From the NCBI RefSeq assembly GCF_003814745.1, contig NZ_RKRD01000001.1, forward strand, positions 1,674,001-1,738,000: a stretch of DNA of 64,000 nucleotides, read 5' to 3'. A model generated the notes under the pieces. It saw only the letters and a program-made list of their open reading frames with translations. It did no database searches and was not told where the DNA came from. Shown here one piece after another: positions 44,636 through 52,847 of the stretch. This DNA is from Hydrogenoanaerobacterium saccharovorans. GTDB taxonomy: Bacteria > Bacillota > Clostridia > Oscillospirales > Ruminococcaceae. The position numbers and the translations under genes were made by a program. Positions within the stretch are counted from its first letter, which is position 1. The number at the start of each line of letters is the position of its first letter.

Positions 44636-45246
44636 TTGGCTGCCCCCGTTAATTTTTTAAGAAAGCTGCGGCGATGCACAGGCGAAATACCGTATTTTTC
44701 AAGCATTTCATAATGCAGTTTCGTACCATAGCCCTTGTGGCGCTCGAATTGGTATTGAGGGTAGCTTTGTGCAAGCTCAAGCATATAATGGTCCCGGCTG
44801 ACTTTTGCCAGTATAGACGCAGCGGCGATGGATGCCGATTTTGCATCACCGCCGATAACAAATTCCGCTTGAATTCCCTCTAAATCAGGGCACTTGTTAC
44901 CGTCTATGTAAGCGATATCGGGCTTTATTGCAAGCCCTTCTGCCGCACGTTTCATCCCGAGCATAGTAGCGTTTAAAATATTAATTTCGTCAATAACTTG
45001 TTCATCTACCGCTTCAATGCGAAATGCCAGAGCTTTATCAATAATTTTTTGAAAAAGAATCTCACGTTTCTTCTCAGAAATTTTTTTAGAATCGTTTAAC
45101 CCCTCAATTTCAATATCACGGGGCAAAATAACGGCAGCCACATAGACAGGGCCTGCCAAAGGGCCTCTACCCGCCTCGTCGATGCCGCAAATCGTGCGAA
45201 AGCTATGCTCTGCATACGCCTGTTTTTCAAACTCGTACAAACTCAT
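44632..45246 (-). CDS. rnhB: Ribonuclease HII
   Basis: Removes RNA from RNA-DNA hybrids and misinserted ribonucleotides. The product has 204 residues. Catalytic acids are in ICGIDEAGRGPLAGP near 20, PDIAYIDGN and the C-terminal AAASILAKVSRDHYM. Start ATG overlaps the ylqF stop (ATGA) and follows GGAGG. Confidence 0.96.
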   Translation of the reverse strand: MSLYEFEKQAYAEHSFRTICGIDEAGRGPLAGPVYVAAVILPRDIEIEGLNDSKKISEKKREILFQKIIDKALAFRIEAVDEQVIDEINILNATMLGMKRAAEGLAIKPDIAYIDGNKCPDLEGIQAEFVIGGDAKSASIAAASILAKVSRDHYMLELAQSYPQYQFERHKGYGTKLHYEMLEKYGISPVHRRSFLKKLTGAAK

Positions 45247-46121
45247 GCAGTTACCTCCGGCGGGTTCTCCAGCGTGATACGGCCTATTTTTCCGCTACGA
45301 AATTCATCAAGCACCATAATCGCTGCACGCTCGGTGTTCACTTCTCCGCCCGAAATAAGCATGCCGCGTTTTTTGCCCACAAGTTTGAGCAAATCGTACG
45401 GCTCAATCTCGGCGGTTTCTTCGTCGGTCAGATTATAACGCGAGCAAAGCAAATTGTGATATTCTCGGTTTAAAAGGTCAAGCAAACGCATTGCCAACAG
45501 CTCAATATCAAGAACATCGTCTTTCACCGCTCCCGTAAATGCAAGATGCTCGCCTACCGTAGGATCTTCAAATTTGGGCCACAAAACACCGGGCATATCC
45601 AGCAAATCATAGCCTTTGTCTAAACTCACCCACTGCTTGCCGCGAGTTACACCAGGGCGGTCTTCTACCTTAGCGCGTTTCGAATTTGCCATGCGGTTGA
45701 TAAAAGAGGATTTGCCCGCGTTGGGAATGCCGACAATCATCATACGTATTGGTTTGCCGGACATCCCCTTTTTTTCGCGGCGTTCTAGTTCATCGCTTAG
45801 TACTTCTTTAACGAGGGGAATAAATTGCTTGAGCCCTTTACCACTGCGGCAATCGGTGGGCAGTGCCGCTACGCCCTGCTTTTTATAATAATCACACCAT
45901 TTTGCAATGATATGTTCATCGGCAGCGTCACATTTATTGAGCAGAACAACTCTGGGTTTTCCCCCTGTCAGTTTATCAATTTCGGGGTTACGGCTGGATG
46001 CGGGAATGCGTGCATCGGTAAGCTCGATAATAATATCAACAAGCGGCAGATTTGCCTGCATCAGCCGACGCGTTTTTGCCATATGCCCCGGAAACCACTG
46101 AATAGATGGTATCTCAGTCAT
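45243..46121 (-). CDS. ylqF: Ribosome biogenesis GTPase YlqF/RbgA
   Basis: Circularly permuted GTPase needed for 50S maturation. The product has 292 residues. The motifs come in permuted order: LLNKCDAAD (G4) near 60, then GIPNAGKSSFINRM (G1) near 130, then LLDMPGVLWP (G3) near 175. N-terminus IQWFPGHMAKTRR is typical. AGGAGG precedes the ATG. It belongs to the lepB-ylqF-rnhB-yraN group common in Firmicutes. Confidence 0.95.
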   Translation of the reverse strand: MTEIPSIQWFPGHMAKTRRLMQANLPLVDIIIELTDARIPASSRNPEIDKLTGGKPRVVLLNKCDAADEHIIAKWCDYYKKQGVAALPTDCRSGKGLKQFIPLVKEVLSDELERREKKGMSGKPIRMMIVGIPNAGKSSFINRMANSKRAKVEDRPGVTRGKQWVSLDKGYDLLDMPGVLWPKFEDPTVGEHLAFTGAVKDDVLDIELLAMRLLDLLNREYHNLLCSRYNLTDEETAEIEPYDLLKLVGKKRGMLISGGEVNTERAAIMVLDEFRSGKIGRITLENPPEVTA

Positions 46122-46190
46122 TGTTTATTCCTCCTTGCAGGTTCTTAGTTGGGTAATATCAATAAATTACCCGTTCAAAAACAGTTTACA

Positions 46191-46763
46191 TCAACGAATA
46201 ATGCCAATTTGTGTAACGGGTAAAATCCGCACCAGTGCTTTACCCAAAACATACCGCATATCCACCATACCAATGGTGCTGTCTCTGCTATCGAGTGAGT
46301 GATTACGATTGTCACCCATAACAAAAATATAACCCTCGGGTACCGTCTGCGGAAAGACTATATCATAGTATAGATTGGTTGGCTCGGCAATATACGGCTC
46401 ATCCAGCGCTTTGCCGTCAACATAAACGATTCCTTTTTTAAAGTCGATATCCACCGTTTGCCCGCCTGTAGCGATAACGCGTTTAACAATGGGAATGTCG
46501 AGGCTTGTGGTGGGTGTGATGACTACAACATCATTATTTTTTGGTTGAAAAAACAGGTCAGATATAACAATAAAATTACCGTCATGCAAGGTGGGCTCCA
46601 TAGATTTGCCCTCGACCCCTACAACTCGAAACAGAAATGTAAAAATAAGTACAACGGTAATCACCGCAAATGCGATTGATTCAACCCATTCAAAGGCGTT
46701 TTTAACAAACAGACGGTTGTTTTTCTGTTCGTATTCCGATGTATTTTCTTCCCATTCATTCAT
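46191..46763 (-). CDS. lepB: Signal peptidase I
   Basis: Membrane serine protease that cleaves Sec/Tat signal peptides. The product has 190 residues. One N-terminal transmembrane helix (AFAVITVVLIFTFLFRVVGV) precedes the catalytic Ser in GKSMEPTL near residue 57; the catalytic Lys is in PIVKRVIATGGQ near 95. MGDNRNHSLDSR near 150 is the conserved box D/E. It lies 57 nt downstream of the rplS terminator region. Confidence 0.95.
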   Translation of the reverse strand: MNEWEENTSEYEQKNNRLFVKNAFEWVESIAFAVITVVLIFTFLFRVVGVEGKSMEPTLHDGNFIVISDLFFQPKNNDVVVITPTTSLDIPIVKRVIATGGQTVDIDFKKGIVYVDGKALDEPYIAEPTNLYYDIVFPQTVPEGYIFVMGDNRNHSLDSRDSTIGMVDMRYVLGKALVRILPVTQIGIIR

Positions 46764-46819
46764 CGTAAAACCGCCGCCCTTCTGTATAAAAATGCATACT
46801 AAAAAGTGTTATATAAACA

Positions 46820-46848
46820 ACAAAAGGGACGAAAAAAACGTCCCTTTT
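46820..46848 (-). terminator. rplS terminator
   Basis: AAAAGGGACG / CGTCCCTTTT stem with a 7-nt loop, 8 nt past the rplS stop on the minus strand; a U-rich tail follows. Confidence 0.85.
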
Positions 46849-46855
46849 GCATTCA

Positions 46856-47200
46856 TTAGCGAAGTTGCTCTTTAACTTTTGCAGCCTTACCAACTCTGTC
46901 ACGCAGATAATACAGTTTGCTTCTGCGTACTTTACCATGTCTTACAAGCTCTACCTTATCAACGTTCGGGGAATGAATCGGGAAAACCCTCTCAACTCCG
47001 CAGCCGTGTGCTACACGTCTTACAGTGAAAGTTTCTGCTACCCCGCCATGTCTTTTTGCAATGACAGTTCCTTCGAACAACTGGATTCTCTCTCTGTCGC
47101 CCTCTTTGATTTTTACGTGAACTTTAACGGTATCACCAATTTCTACAGAAGGGGCTTCGGATTTGATGGAATCCTGTGCAATGAGTTTTAAAGCATCCAT
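46856..47200 (-). CDS. rplS: Ribosomal protein L19
   Basis: Structural protein of the 50S subunit at the 30S-50S interface. The product has 114 residues from the ATG at 47198-47200 (AAGGAGGAAG upstream). A longer ORF starting at 47296 reads through the structured leader and is not family-like. Motifs: [42 protein letters not shown] and [14 protein letters not shown]. It has its own promoter, leader and terminator. Confidence 0.96.
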   Translation of the reverse strand: MDALKLIAQDSIKSEAPSVEIGDTVKVHVKIKEGDRERIQLFEGTVIAKRHGGVAETFTVRRVAHGCGVERVFPIHSPNVDKVELVRHGKVRRSKLYYLRDRVGKAAKVKEQLR

Positions 47201-47339
47201 TGATACTTCCTCCTTATATTTCAGACATTCGTACTCACCCTTTTGAAGTGACAGAGGACTGCCCGCTTTAATGTCGCGGCCATTGAGACCGGGCATTAAT
47301 CCCCACCCTGCGCAAGGCGCAAAGCGGCCACTAAATGCC
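47201..47339 (-). promoter_or_regulatory. Structured rplS leader (probable L19 leader RNA)
   Basis: About 138-nt untranslated leader, more GC-rich than its surroundings. Two consecutive long-range stems: GGCATT/AATGCC (47334-47339 with 47292-47297), enclosing a GCGC-CTT-GCGC hairpin; and GACATT/AATGTC (47270-47275 with 47224-47229). This fits the autoregulatory L19 leader of Firmicutes, by position and structure only. Confidence 0.5.
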
Positions 47340-47344
47340 TTAAT

Positions 47345-47373
47345 AGAATATCATATTTTGTTAATAAATGCAA
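47345..47373 (-). promoter_or_regulatory. rplS promoter
   Basis: On the minus strand TTGCAT (47368-47373), 17-bp spacer, TATTCT (47345-47350). The predicted start gives the structured leader described above. Confidence 0.55.
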
Positions 47374-47378
47374 GTGCT

Positions 47379-48062
47379 TTATTCGAAAATCTCATCTTTT
47401 ACGGGGTTATCGGTATAAACCTGCAGCTTCTTTACACGAATGCAATCAAGCTCCATATTGTACAGTTTTGAAAAAGCATCAAACACCAGTGTGGGGTTGA
47501 TATTTGTAGTAGTGCCTGCTGCAAGGCGCAGTAAAAGGCGAATGCCGTCTTCGTAAGAATCTAAGCCTTTTAAACCGATAAATGGTTTAAGGTCGATTTC
47601 TTTAAAGCCTTTTTTTGTTTTCTTTTCTACAGGGATTATATCGCGATTGAGCATTGCTTGAAACATTTCTTGCAGTTCGGCACTTGTTTTACTCGGTGCA
47701 GACACCAACACCTGGTAATCGCATGATGCAATGTCATCGGGTTTGTGTATTGGCGAAGCAACATGGTAAACACGTAGCCCCATTGGCAGTGCAGCATTCA
47801 GGCGGTCTTTAATTTCATTCATCGAGATTTCTTCGGTCACGCGCAAGTCCATTGTCTCGCAATCACTTTCATAACCAAGAGGTGTGGGCATTGCAAAAGT
47901 GATGTAAATGTGGGGATTAAAGCCCTGCGTATACCACACCGGCAAATGCGAACGTGCAAGCGCACGTTGAAAGCAGCGGTTTACATCAAGATGAGAAATA
48001 TATTTTGCAGCATCGCGGCGGGTAAAGAACACGCGAATATCGCGGACGTTTGACATATCCAT
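47379..48062 (-). CDS. TIGR03936-like radical-SAM-associated protein (DUF2344)
   Basis: A 227-residue protein without an iron-sulfur motif. It carries the DUF2344 features RVFFTRRDAAKYISHLDVNRCFQRALARS and TQGFNPHIYITFAMPTPLGYESDCE. It overlaps the radical SAM gene by 1 nt (TAATG), with GGAGGG upstream. In other Firmicutes the same pair precedes ribonuclease G and rplU, suggesting a role in tRNA/ribosome modification; function not known. Confidence 0.88.
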   Translation of the reverse strand: MDMSNVRDIRVFFTRRDAAKYISHLDVNRCFQRALARSHLPVWYTQGFNPHIYITFAMPTPLGYESDCETMDLRVTEEISMNEIKDRLNAALPMGLRVYHVASPIHKPDDIASCDYQVLVSAPSKTSAELQEMFQAMLNRDIIPVEKKTKKGFKEIDLKPFIGLKGLDSYEDGIRLLLRLAAGTTTNINPTLVFDAFSKLYNMELDCIRVKKLQVYTDNPVKDEIFE

Positions 48063-49903
48063 TAAAACTTACACCCTCCGTTTAGTTTATTTGCACCGCA
48101 GCCGCCGCATTTTAAACGGCAGTGGGGGGTAACGGTATCGGCATGTGCTTTTTTATTTTCTTCAATCAGAAAACGTTTGGTAACACCGTAATCCAGGTGA
48201 TCCCAAGGCATAATTTCATCGTAGGGGCGGGTGCGGTTGGCATAGAACGTCGGGTCAATGCCGCATGCATCAAAAGCCGCCATCCAGTTTTCAAATTTAA
48301 AATGATTGTCCCAGCCATCAAGGTTACAACCGCTGCGCCACGCTGTTTCGATAACATTGCACAGGCGACGGTCGCCCCGAGCAAAGACACCCTCAAGAAC
48401 ACTGGTTTTGGAGTCGTGATATTTTACATTAATTTTGCGGCTTGTCACACAGGATAACAGGTATTTTTGTTTTTCCTGAAGTTCTTGCATCGTCGCCTGC
48501 GGCTCGAACTGAAAGGGCGTGAACGGCTTGGGCACAAAACCTGCAAGGCTGATGGAAACCGTAACTCCCCTTCCCTTTGGTTTATCGGGCAAAGAGTAAT
48601 AAAGGTCAACCACTTTTTGCGCAAGGTCGACAATGCCTTTTAAGTCTTCGTTGGTCTCGGTGGGTAACCCCAGCATAAAGTAAAGCTTTACCGCAGTATA
48701 TCCACCCTGAAATGCCGTGGTGCAGGTGTGGATGACCTCTTCTTCGGTAACATTTTTATTGATGACATCACGCATACGCTGCGTACCTGCTTCGGGTGCA
48801 AAAGTAAGCCCGCTTTTGCGAACCTTTGCAATCTGCTCAAGCAGTTTTTCAGAGAAGTTATCCACACGCAGCGACGGCAGGCTCAAGTTTACCTGCTCTT
48901 TATCCGTCCACACAAGCATTTTGTCCAGTAAATCTCCTAGTTTGGAATAATCGCTGGTAGAAAGAGACGAAAGCGATATTTCTTCGTAGCCTGTATTACA
49001 GGTGAGGTCCCAACCGTTTTTATTGAGCGTTTCGGGAGATTTTTCGCGGAATGGACGATAGATGAACCCCGCCTGACAAAAACGGCACCCGCGGATACAG
49101 CCGCGCAGCACCTCAATCATAGAGCGGTCGTGCACCGGCTCAACAAACGGTACAATGAATTCTTTTGGGAAATACACCTTGTCCAAATCTTTTATAATAC
49201 GCTTGGTTACAACAGCAGGGGCACCATCACGCGGAGTGATTGATTTGACGGTACCGTCTTGGTTATACGCAAACTCGTAAAGAGACGGAACATAAACGCC
49301 TTGAATCTGTGCAGCTATCTTGAGAAATTCTGCTTTAGAAAGCCCTTTGGCTTTTGCATCGCGGTAAGCATTTACCAGTTCGGGCAAAACCTCTTCGCCC
49401 TCGCCAAGCATAAACAAATCAATAAAATCGGCGATGGGCTCTGGGTTACATGCACAAGGACCGCCAGCAACAATTAAGGGTGCTAAACTGCTGCGCTGCT
49501 CACTGCGTACAGGTACACCCGCAAGGTCGAGCATATTGAGGACCCCTGTAAAGCTAAGCTCATACTGTAGGGTAAACCCAATCATATCAAAATCTGCGAT
49601 GGAATCCATGCTTTCGAGCCCGTAAAGAGGAATATGGTTCTCTCTCATCAGCTTCTCCATGTCGGATTCGGGTGCAAACACGCGCTCGCACCAAACCCCA
49701 TCCATTTCGTTAAGCTGAGAATACAAAATCTTCATACCGAGGTGTGACATACCCACTTCATAGGTATCGGGGAAACAAAACGCAAAGCGGAAATCTACCT
49801 CTTCGCGTTGCTTTACTACACTGTTCAGTTCACCGCCTACATAACGTGCAGGGCGCTGAACTTTAAGCAGAATTTTATCTAATTGTGTTTTAATGCTCTC
49901 CAT
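48062..49903 (-). CDS. TIGR03960-like B12-binding-domain radical SAM protein
   Basis: A 613-residue protein from the ATG at 49901-49903 (GGAGG 5 nt upstream). The N-terminal cobalamin-binding-like domain (about 30-200) has FAFCFPDTYEVGMSHLG and LIVAGGPCACNPEP. The radical SAM core has C-x3-C-x2-C in RGCIRGCRFCQAGF near residue 255, followed by EISLSSLSTSDY. The C-terminus has extra cysteines (CRLKCGGCGANKLNGGC). Paired with the DUF2344 gene. Substrate unknown. Confidence 0.9.
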   Translation of the reverse strand: MESIKTQLDKILLKVQRPARYVGGELNSVVKQREEVDFRFAFCFPDTYEVGMSHLGMKILYSQLNEMDGVWCERVFAPESDMEKLMRENHIPLYGLESMDSIADFDMIGFTLQYELSFTGVLNMLDLAGVPVRSEQRSSLAPLIVAGGPCACNPEPIADFIDLFMLGEGEEVLPELVNAYRDAKAKGLSKAEFLKIAAQIQGVYVPSLYEFAYNQDGTVKSITPRDGAPAVVTKRIIKDLDKVYFPKEFIVPFVEPVHDRSMIEVLRGCIRGCRFCQAGFIYRPFREKSPETLNKNGWDLTCNTGYEEISLSSLSTSDYSKLGDLLDKMLVWTDKEQVNLSLPSLRVDNFSEKLLEQIAKVRKSGLTFAPEAGTQRMRDVINKNVTEEEVIHTCTTAFQGGYTAVKLYFMLGLPTETNEDLKGIVDLAQKVVDLYYSLPDKPKGRGVTVSISLAGFVPKPFTPFQFEPQATMQELQEKQKYLLSCVTSRKINVKYHDSKTSVLEGVFARGDRRLCNVIETAWRSGCNLDGWDNHFKFENWMAAFDACGIDPTFYANRTRPYDEIMPWDHLDYGVTKRFLIEENKKAHADTVTPHCRLKCGGCGANKLNGGCKF

Positions 49904-49954
49904 TGAAACCTCCAAACAAACAACAGTTTATTATTGTTTGACATTATCTTATCT

Positions 49955-49983
49955 ATCATACAGCAAATCGGACATAATTTCAA
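49955..49983 (-). promoter_or_regulatory. Promoter of the TIGR03960/TIGR03936-type pair
   Basis: On the minus strand TTGAAA (49978-49983), 17-bp spacer, TATGAT (49955-49960), about 50 nt upstream of the start codon. Confidence 0.55.
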
Positions 49984-49992
49984 CAAAAAGCA

Positions 49993-50589
49993 CTATCTGT
50001 CTTTACTTGCAAAAATGGTGAAAGCAAGATAAAAAGATGTGACAATCAGCGTGACGTTTGCTTTACCTTGAATTGCCAAGATAAAAGAGGCTGCCATAAT
50101 CGGCAGCAGACATAGCAGCGACACAGTAAGTGAAATTACCTTAGCAGTATGCTCGCTTGTAAAACAGTGCGCTAGATTTCCAACTATCATCCCCCCATCC
50201 AATGCACCGATGGGCAATAAATTGAACAACCCCAAAAGAATATGTACCAGTGCAAGTTGTGTAAACTGCGCGTCTGCTATTATGTATAGTATTGCCGCGG
50301 AAATAAAATTAGAAAGCGGGCCGGCTAAAAAAACAAGAACTTCTTTGCCATATGATAGAGCCGTGCTCTGTTGCTTACGGATGCGGATGCCAAACGAAAC
50401 AAAATCGATGCTACGCGGTGGCTGGCGAAATAGGTACATCACCGTAAGATGCCCCAACTCGTGCAAAAGTGCGGCGCAAAACATCTGCCCGCCGAGGCCC
50501 GTTTTATCGAAAGTTAAAAAAGCCGTGAGTACCGCCAAAAAAGGGTAGCTCACGCTCACAGAGACGCCTAATATATTAAAACTCATCAT
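49993..50589 (-). CDS. spoIVFB: Site-2 metalloprotease, probable SpoIVFB
   Basis: Intramembrane zinc protease that in Bacillus cleaves pro-sigma-K in the mother cell. The product has 198 residues, mostly hydrophobic. The zinc motif HELGH is in ALLHELGHLTV near 42; the third ligand is in NLLPIGALDGGMI near 125. Start overlaps the upstream M23-domain gene by 14 nt, the arrangement of spoIVFA-spoIVFB. No rplU/rpmA follows, unlike Bacillus. It is shorter than the Bacillus protein and lacks the CBS domain seen there. Confidence 0.82.
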   Translation of the reverse strand: MMSFNILGVSVSVSYPFLAVLTAFLTFDKTGLGGQMFCAALLHELGHLTVMYLFRQPPRSIDFVSFGIRIRKQQSTALSYGKEVLVFLAGPLSNFISAAILYIIADAQFTQLALVHILLGLFNLLPIGALDGGMIVGNLAHCFTSEHTAKVISLTVSLLCLLPIMAASFILAIQGKANVTLIVTSFYLAFTIFASKDR

Positions 50590-51547
50590 ACACCCACGCA
50601 GGGTTTGCCTGCAAACCGTTTACTTTAAATTCGAGATGGACATGGCTGCCTGTCGACATGCCCGTACTGCCTACTTTTGCAATAATTTCGCGTTGGCGCA
50701 CCACCGCACCCGCAGGTGCAAGAATCTCGCTGCAATGGCAATAGACCGTTTCGAACCCCACACTATGTTGAATAACAATAAAATTACCGTAAATTGCAGA
50801 TTCGCCGATTTCGGTTACAGTCCCGTTTAGCACTGCTGAAATAGGGGTTCCTTCCAGGGCAGCGATATCCACACCTGTATGAAAGTCATCTTTACCTGTT
50901 ATAGGATGTTTACGAAAACCGAAACGGCAAGTTAACGTACCAAGCTTTACAGGCAGGATAGGCTTGTCTGTTATAAAAAATGGCGAAAGTGTTGCCGTGT
51001 TTGGTGCGGTCAACCTCCGCTTTGTACCAACAAGACGGACAGGGTTAATTCCGCCCCCCTGCCCGTCTTGATTATTTTCACCGGATACTTTGGTTTTGGA
51101 TGAAGGCTGTGCCTCATCTTCTGTTGTTTCATCTGCCGAACTCTCAGGTTGCGTATCTTGCGGCAAATACTCCTCGATATAGCCTGCTAATTCAGAATCA
51201 ATTAACTGGGACTGTTCTTTCTCGCTTGCCTGCGATGACGGTTGCTGGGGTTGAGGTTGTTCTTTATTGTCTGACCAAACCGGAAGCTGTACATTCCACC
51301 TGCTCATAACATCATCGATAAAGCTTAGGTGAAGCTCTTGCCCAAGTAGTTCACTGACAGCTGCTTTTGTGTTCTCGTAAATAGGCAGCCCCGAAATTTT
51401 AAAACAATAAGCAAGTACCAGCAATATTAAGCAGACCGTAATTTGTGCAAGCATAGTAGAAAGTATCGCATCCTGACGCTGCGACTGCCCGTATTGCCGA
51501 TGGGACGATCTTTGCCGTGCTTGGTTTCTTTCTGCTCTGCTCATCAT
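50576..51547 (-). CDS. spoIVFA: M23-domain membrane protein, probable SpoIVFA
   Basis: Probable regulator of the SpoIVFB protease. It has 323 residues from the ATG at 51545-51547 (GGAG 8 nt upstream); earlier in-frame ATGs lack a site. The short cytosolic N-terminus leads to one transmembrane helix (AQITVCLILLVLAYCF), a Ser/Gln/Glu-rich linker, and a C-terminal LytM/M23 domain. It keeps the zinc motif HTGVD near 225 and HVHLEF near 300. The intact catalytic residues would also allow peptidoglycan hydrolysis. The neighbour overlap supports SpoIVFA; a SpoIIQ-like role is an alternative. Confidence 0.78.
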   Translation of the reverse strand: MMSRAERNQARQRSSHRQYGQSQRQDAILSTMLAQITVCLILLVLAYCFKISGLPIYENTKAAVSELLGQELHLSFIDDVMSRWNVQLPVWSDNKEQPQPQQPSSQASEKEQSQLIDSELAGYIEEYLPQDTQPESSADETTEDEAQPSSKTKVSGENNQDGQGGGINPVRLVGTKRRLTAPNTATLSPFFITDKPILPVKLGTLTCRFGFRKHPITGKDDFHTGVDIAALEGTPISAVLNGTVTEIGESAIYGNFIVIQHSVGFETVYCHCSEILAPAGAVVRQREIIAKVGSTGMSTGSHVHLEFKVNGLQANPAWVYDEF

Positions 51548-51828
51548 TGTATACGCTCCTTTGCTTTCAGGTTTTACTTTCATCTTAATCATATGAGCGT
51601 ACAGATAAAAAAATGCAGACAAACATCAAACATAACAAACAACACCGTGCAAACAGCAGTTTTGTGTGACAGAAATGTAAGGTAAATGTAAGCCGGTTCA
51701 ATGGCAAGAAAACCTGGCAAATATTATAATAATATACAAGAGATATAGAGATGCCGCCATATAATATACTATTTTTAAGTTGAAGAAAAAACAGTTAGAG
51801 AATCGTTTTATATATTGAGGGATGTATT

Positions 51829-52467
51829 ATGAAAAAAATAGTTTTATGTTTATTTTCGGTTACTTTTTTAATTTGTGTGTGCTTTTCGTCCATTAGATAT
51901 GCCCCTGTTGTATCCACAGGAGTTGAAATGTATCAAAGCGCTGTCGAAAAAACAAGCATACAAGATAAAATTAAAAAAATCAAAACCAAAGAAACTTATG
52001 TAACGCTTGATCAAATATCACAAGAATATTTGGACAAGGTTATCGACTCGGAAGACCGACGTTTTTATTGGCATTGCGGAATTGATTTTATTGCTACAGC
52101 AAGAGCGATGTACAACAATATAAAAGCAGGAGCCTTTATCCAGGGCGGAAGTACAATTACACAACAGCTTGCTAAAAACCTGTATTTTTCTTTTGAGAAA
52201 AAATATGAAAGAAAGGTTGCCGAACTGCTTGTTGCTTTGAACCTTGAAACGAAACTGACAAAAAAAGAAATTTTAGAATTATACTGCAATATTACTTATT
52301 TTGGAGAAGGCTGTTACGGAATAAAAGAAGCTGCATTACATTATTATAATGTTGAGCCAAGCCAACTAACATCCAAACAGGCAGAAGCATTGGTTAAAAC
52401 ACTAAAAGCACCCAATAATTATAACCCCAACGCTATTTTAGAATCGGCATTATTTGCATTATATTAA
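51829..52467 (+). CDS. Monofunctional peptidoglycan glycosyltransferase (GT51)
   Basis: Polymerises lipid II into glycan strands; 212 residues. The N-terminal membrane helix is IVLCLFSVTFLICVCFSSI. GT51 motifs: the catalytic Glu in DSEDRRFYWHCGID near 68, QGGSTITQQLAKNLYF near 105, and KKEILELYCNITYFGEGCYGI near 145. No transpeptidase domain follows, so it is an MtgA-like enzyme. AT-rich and with lower GC than nearby genes. It lies alone on the plus strand. Confidence 0.9.
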   Translation: MKKIVLCLFSVTFLICVCFSSIRYAPVVSTGVEMYQSAVEKTSIQDKIKKIKTKETYVTLDQISQEYLDKVIDSEDRRFYWHCGIDFIATARAMYNNIKAGAFIQGGSTITQQLAKNLYFSFEKKYERKVAELLVALNLETKLTKKEILELYCNITYFGEGCYGIKEAALHYYNVEPSQLTSKQAEALVKTLKAPNNYNPNAILESALFALY

Positions 52468-52577
52468 TTTGAAAAATTTACGATTAGTTTAAAAAATAAT
52501 AATATTTCTATAAGAACAGAAACTGTATAATAGATATTAGAGAGTAATCTTGCACTTTATAATAGAGGAGAATTTAT

Positions 52578-52793
52578 ATGAAGCATATTTTAAAAAGGTA
52601 CTGGCTGCCAATATTATCAATATTAATTGCAATTTCGTGCGCTGTTGGCTATACAATCATAGGTAATAGATTATCACCAGAAGGAATACTTATCGAACCG
52701 TTTGCGTTAATTCCTCTAACTTATGTATTTATAGCAATTTCAGTTATCAGCTTTATCATCATTACCACTATAAACAGAAAAAAGAAAGTATAA
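52578..52793 (+). CDS. Small membrane protein, unknown
   Basis: A 71-residue protein with two hydrophobic helices (YWLPILSILIAISCAVGYTI and LIPLTYVFIAISVISFIIIT) and a Lys/Arg-rich end, so a cytosolic C-terminus is likely. GAGGAG 9 nt before the ATG supports translation. It follows the GT51 gene by 110 nt on the same strand. I recognise no family. Confidence 0.6.
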   Translation: MKHILKRYWLPILSILIAISCAVGYTIIGNRLSPEGILIEPFALIPLTYVFIAISVISFIIITTINRKKKV

Positions 52794-52802
52794 ATACTTA
52801 TA

Positions 52803-52838
52803 AAAAAACCTATCAGTCATAAGACTGATAGGTTTTTT
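52803..52838. terminator. Bidirectional terminator
   Basis: AAAAAACCTATCAGTC / GACTGATAGGTTTTTT perfect stem with ATAA loop, between the small membrane gene and convergent nfnB. Confidence 0.9.
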
Positions 52839-52847
52839 AGTTTTGTA

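Noticed and set aside
51560..51720. Sigma-E promoter for spoIVFA-spoIVFB
   Set aside because: A CATATGAT-like element exists, but no convincing -35 element lies at the right distance.
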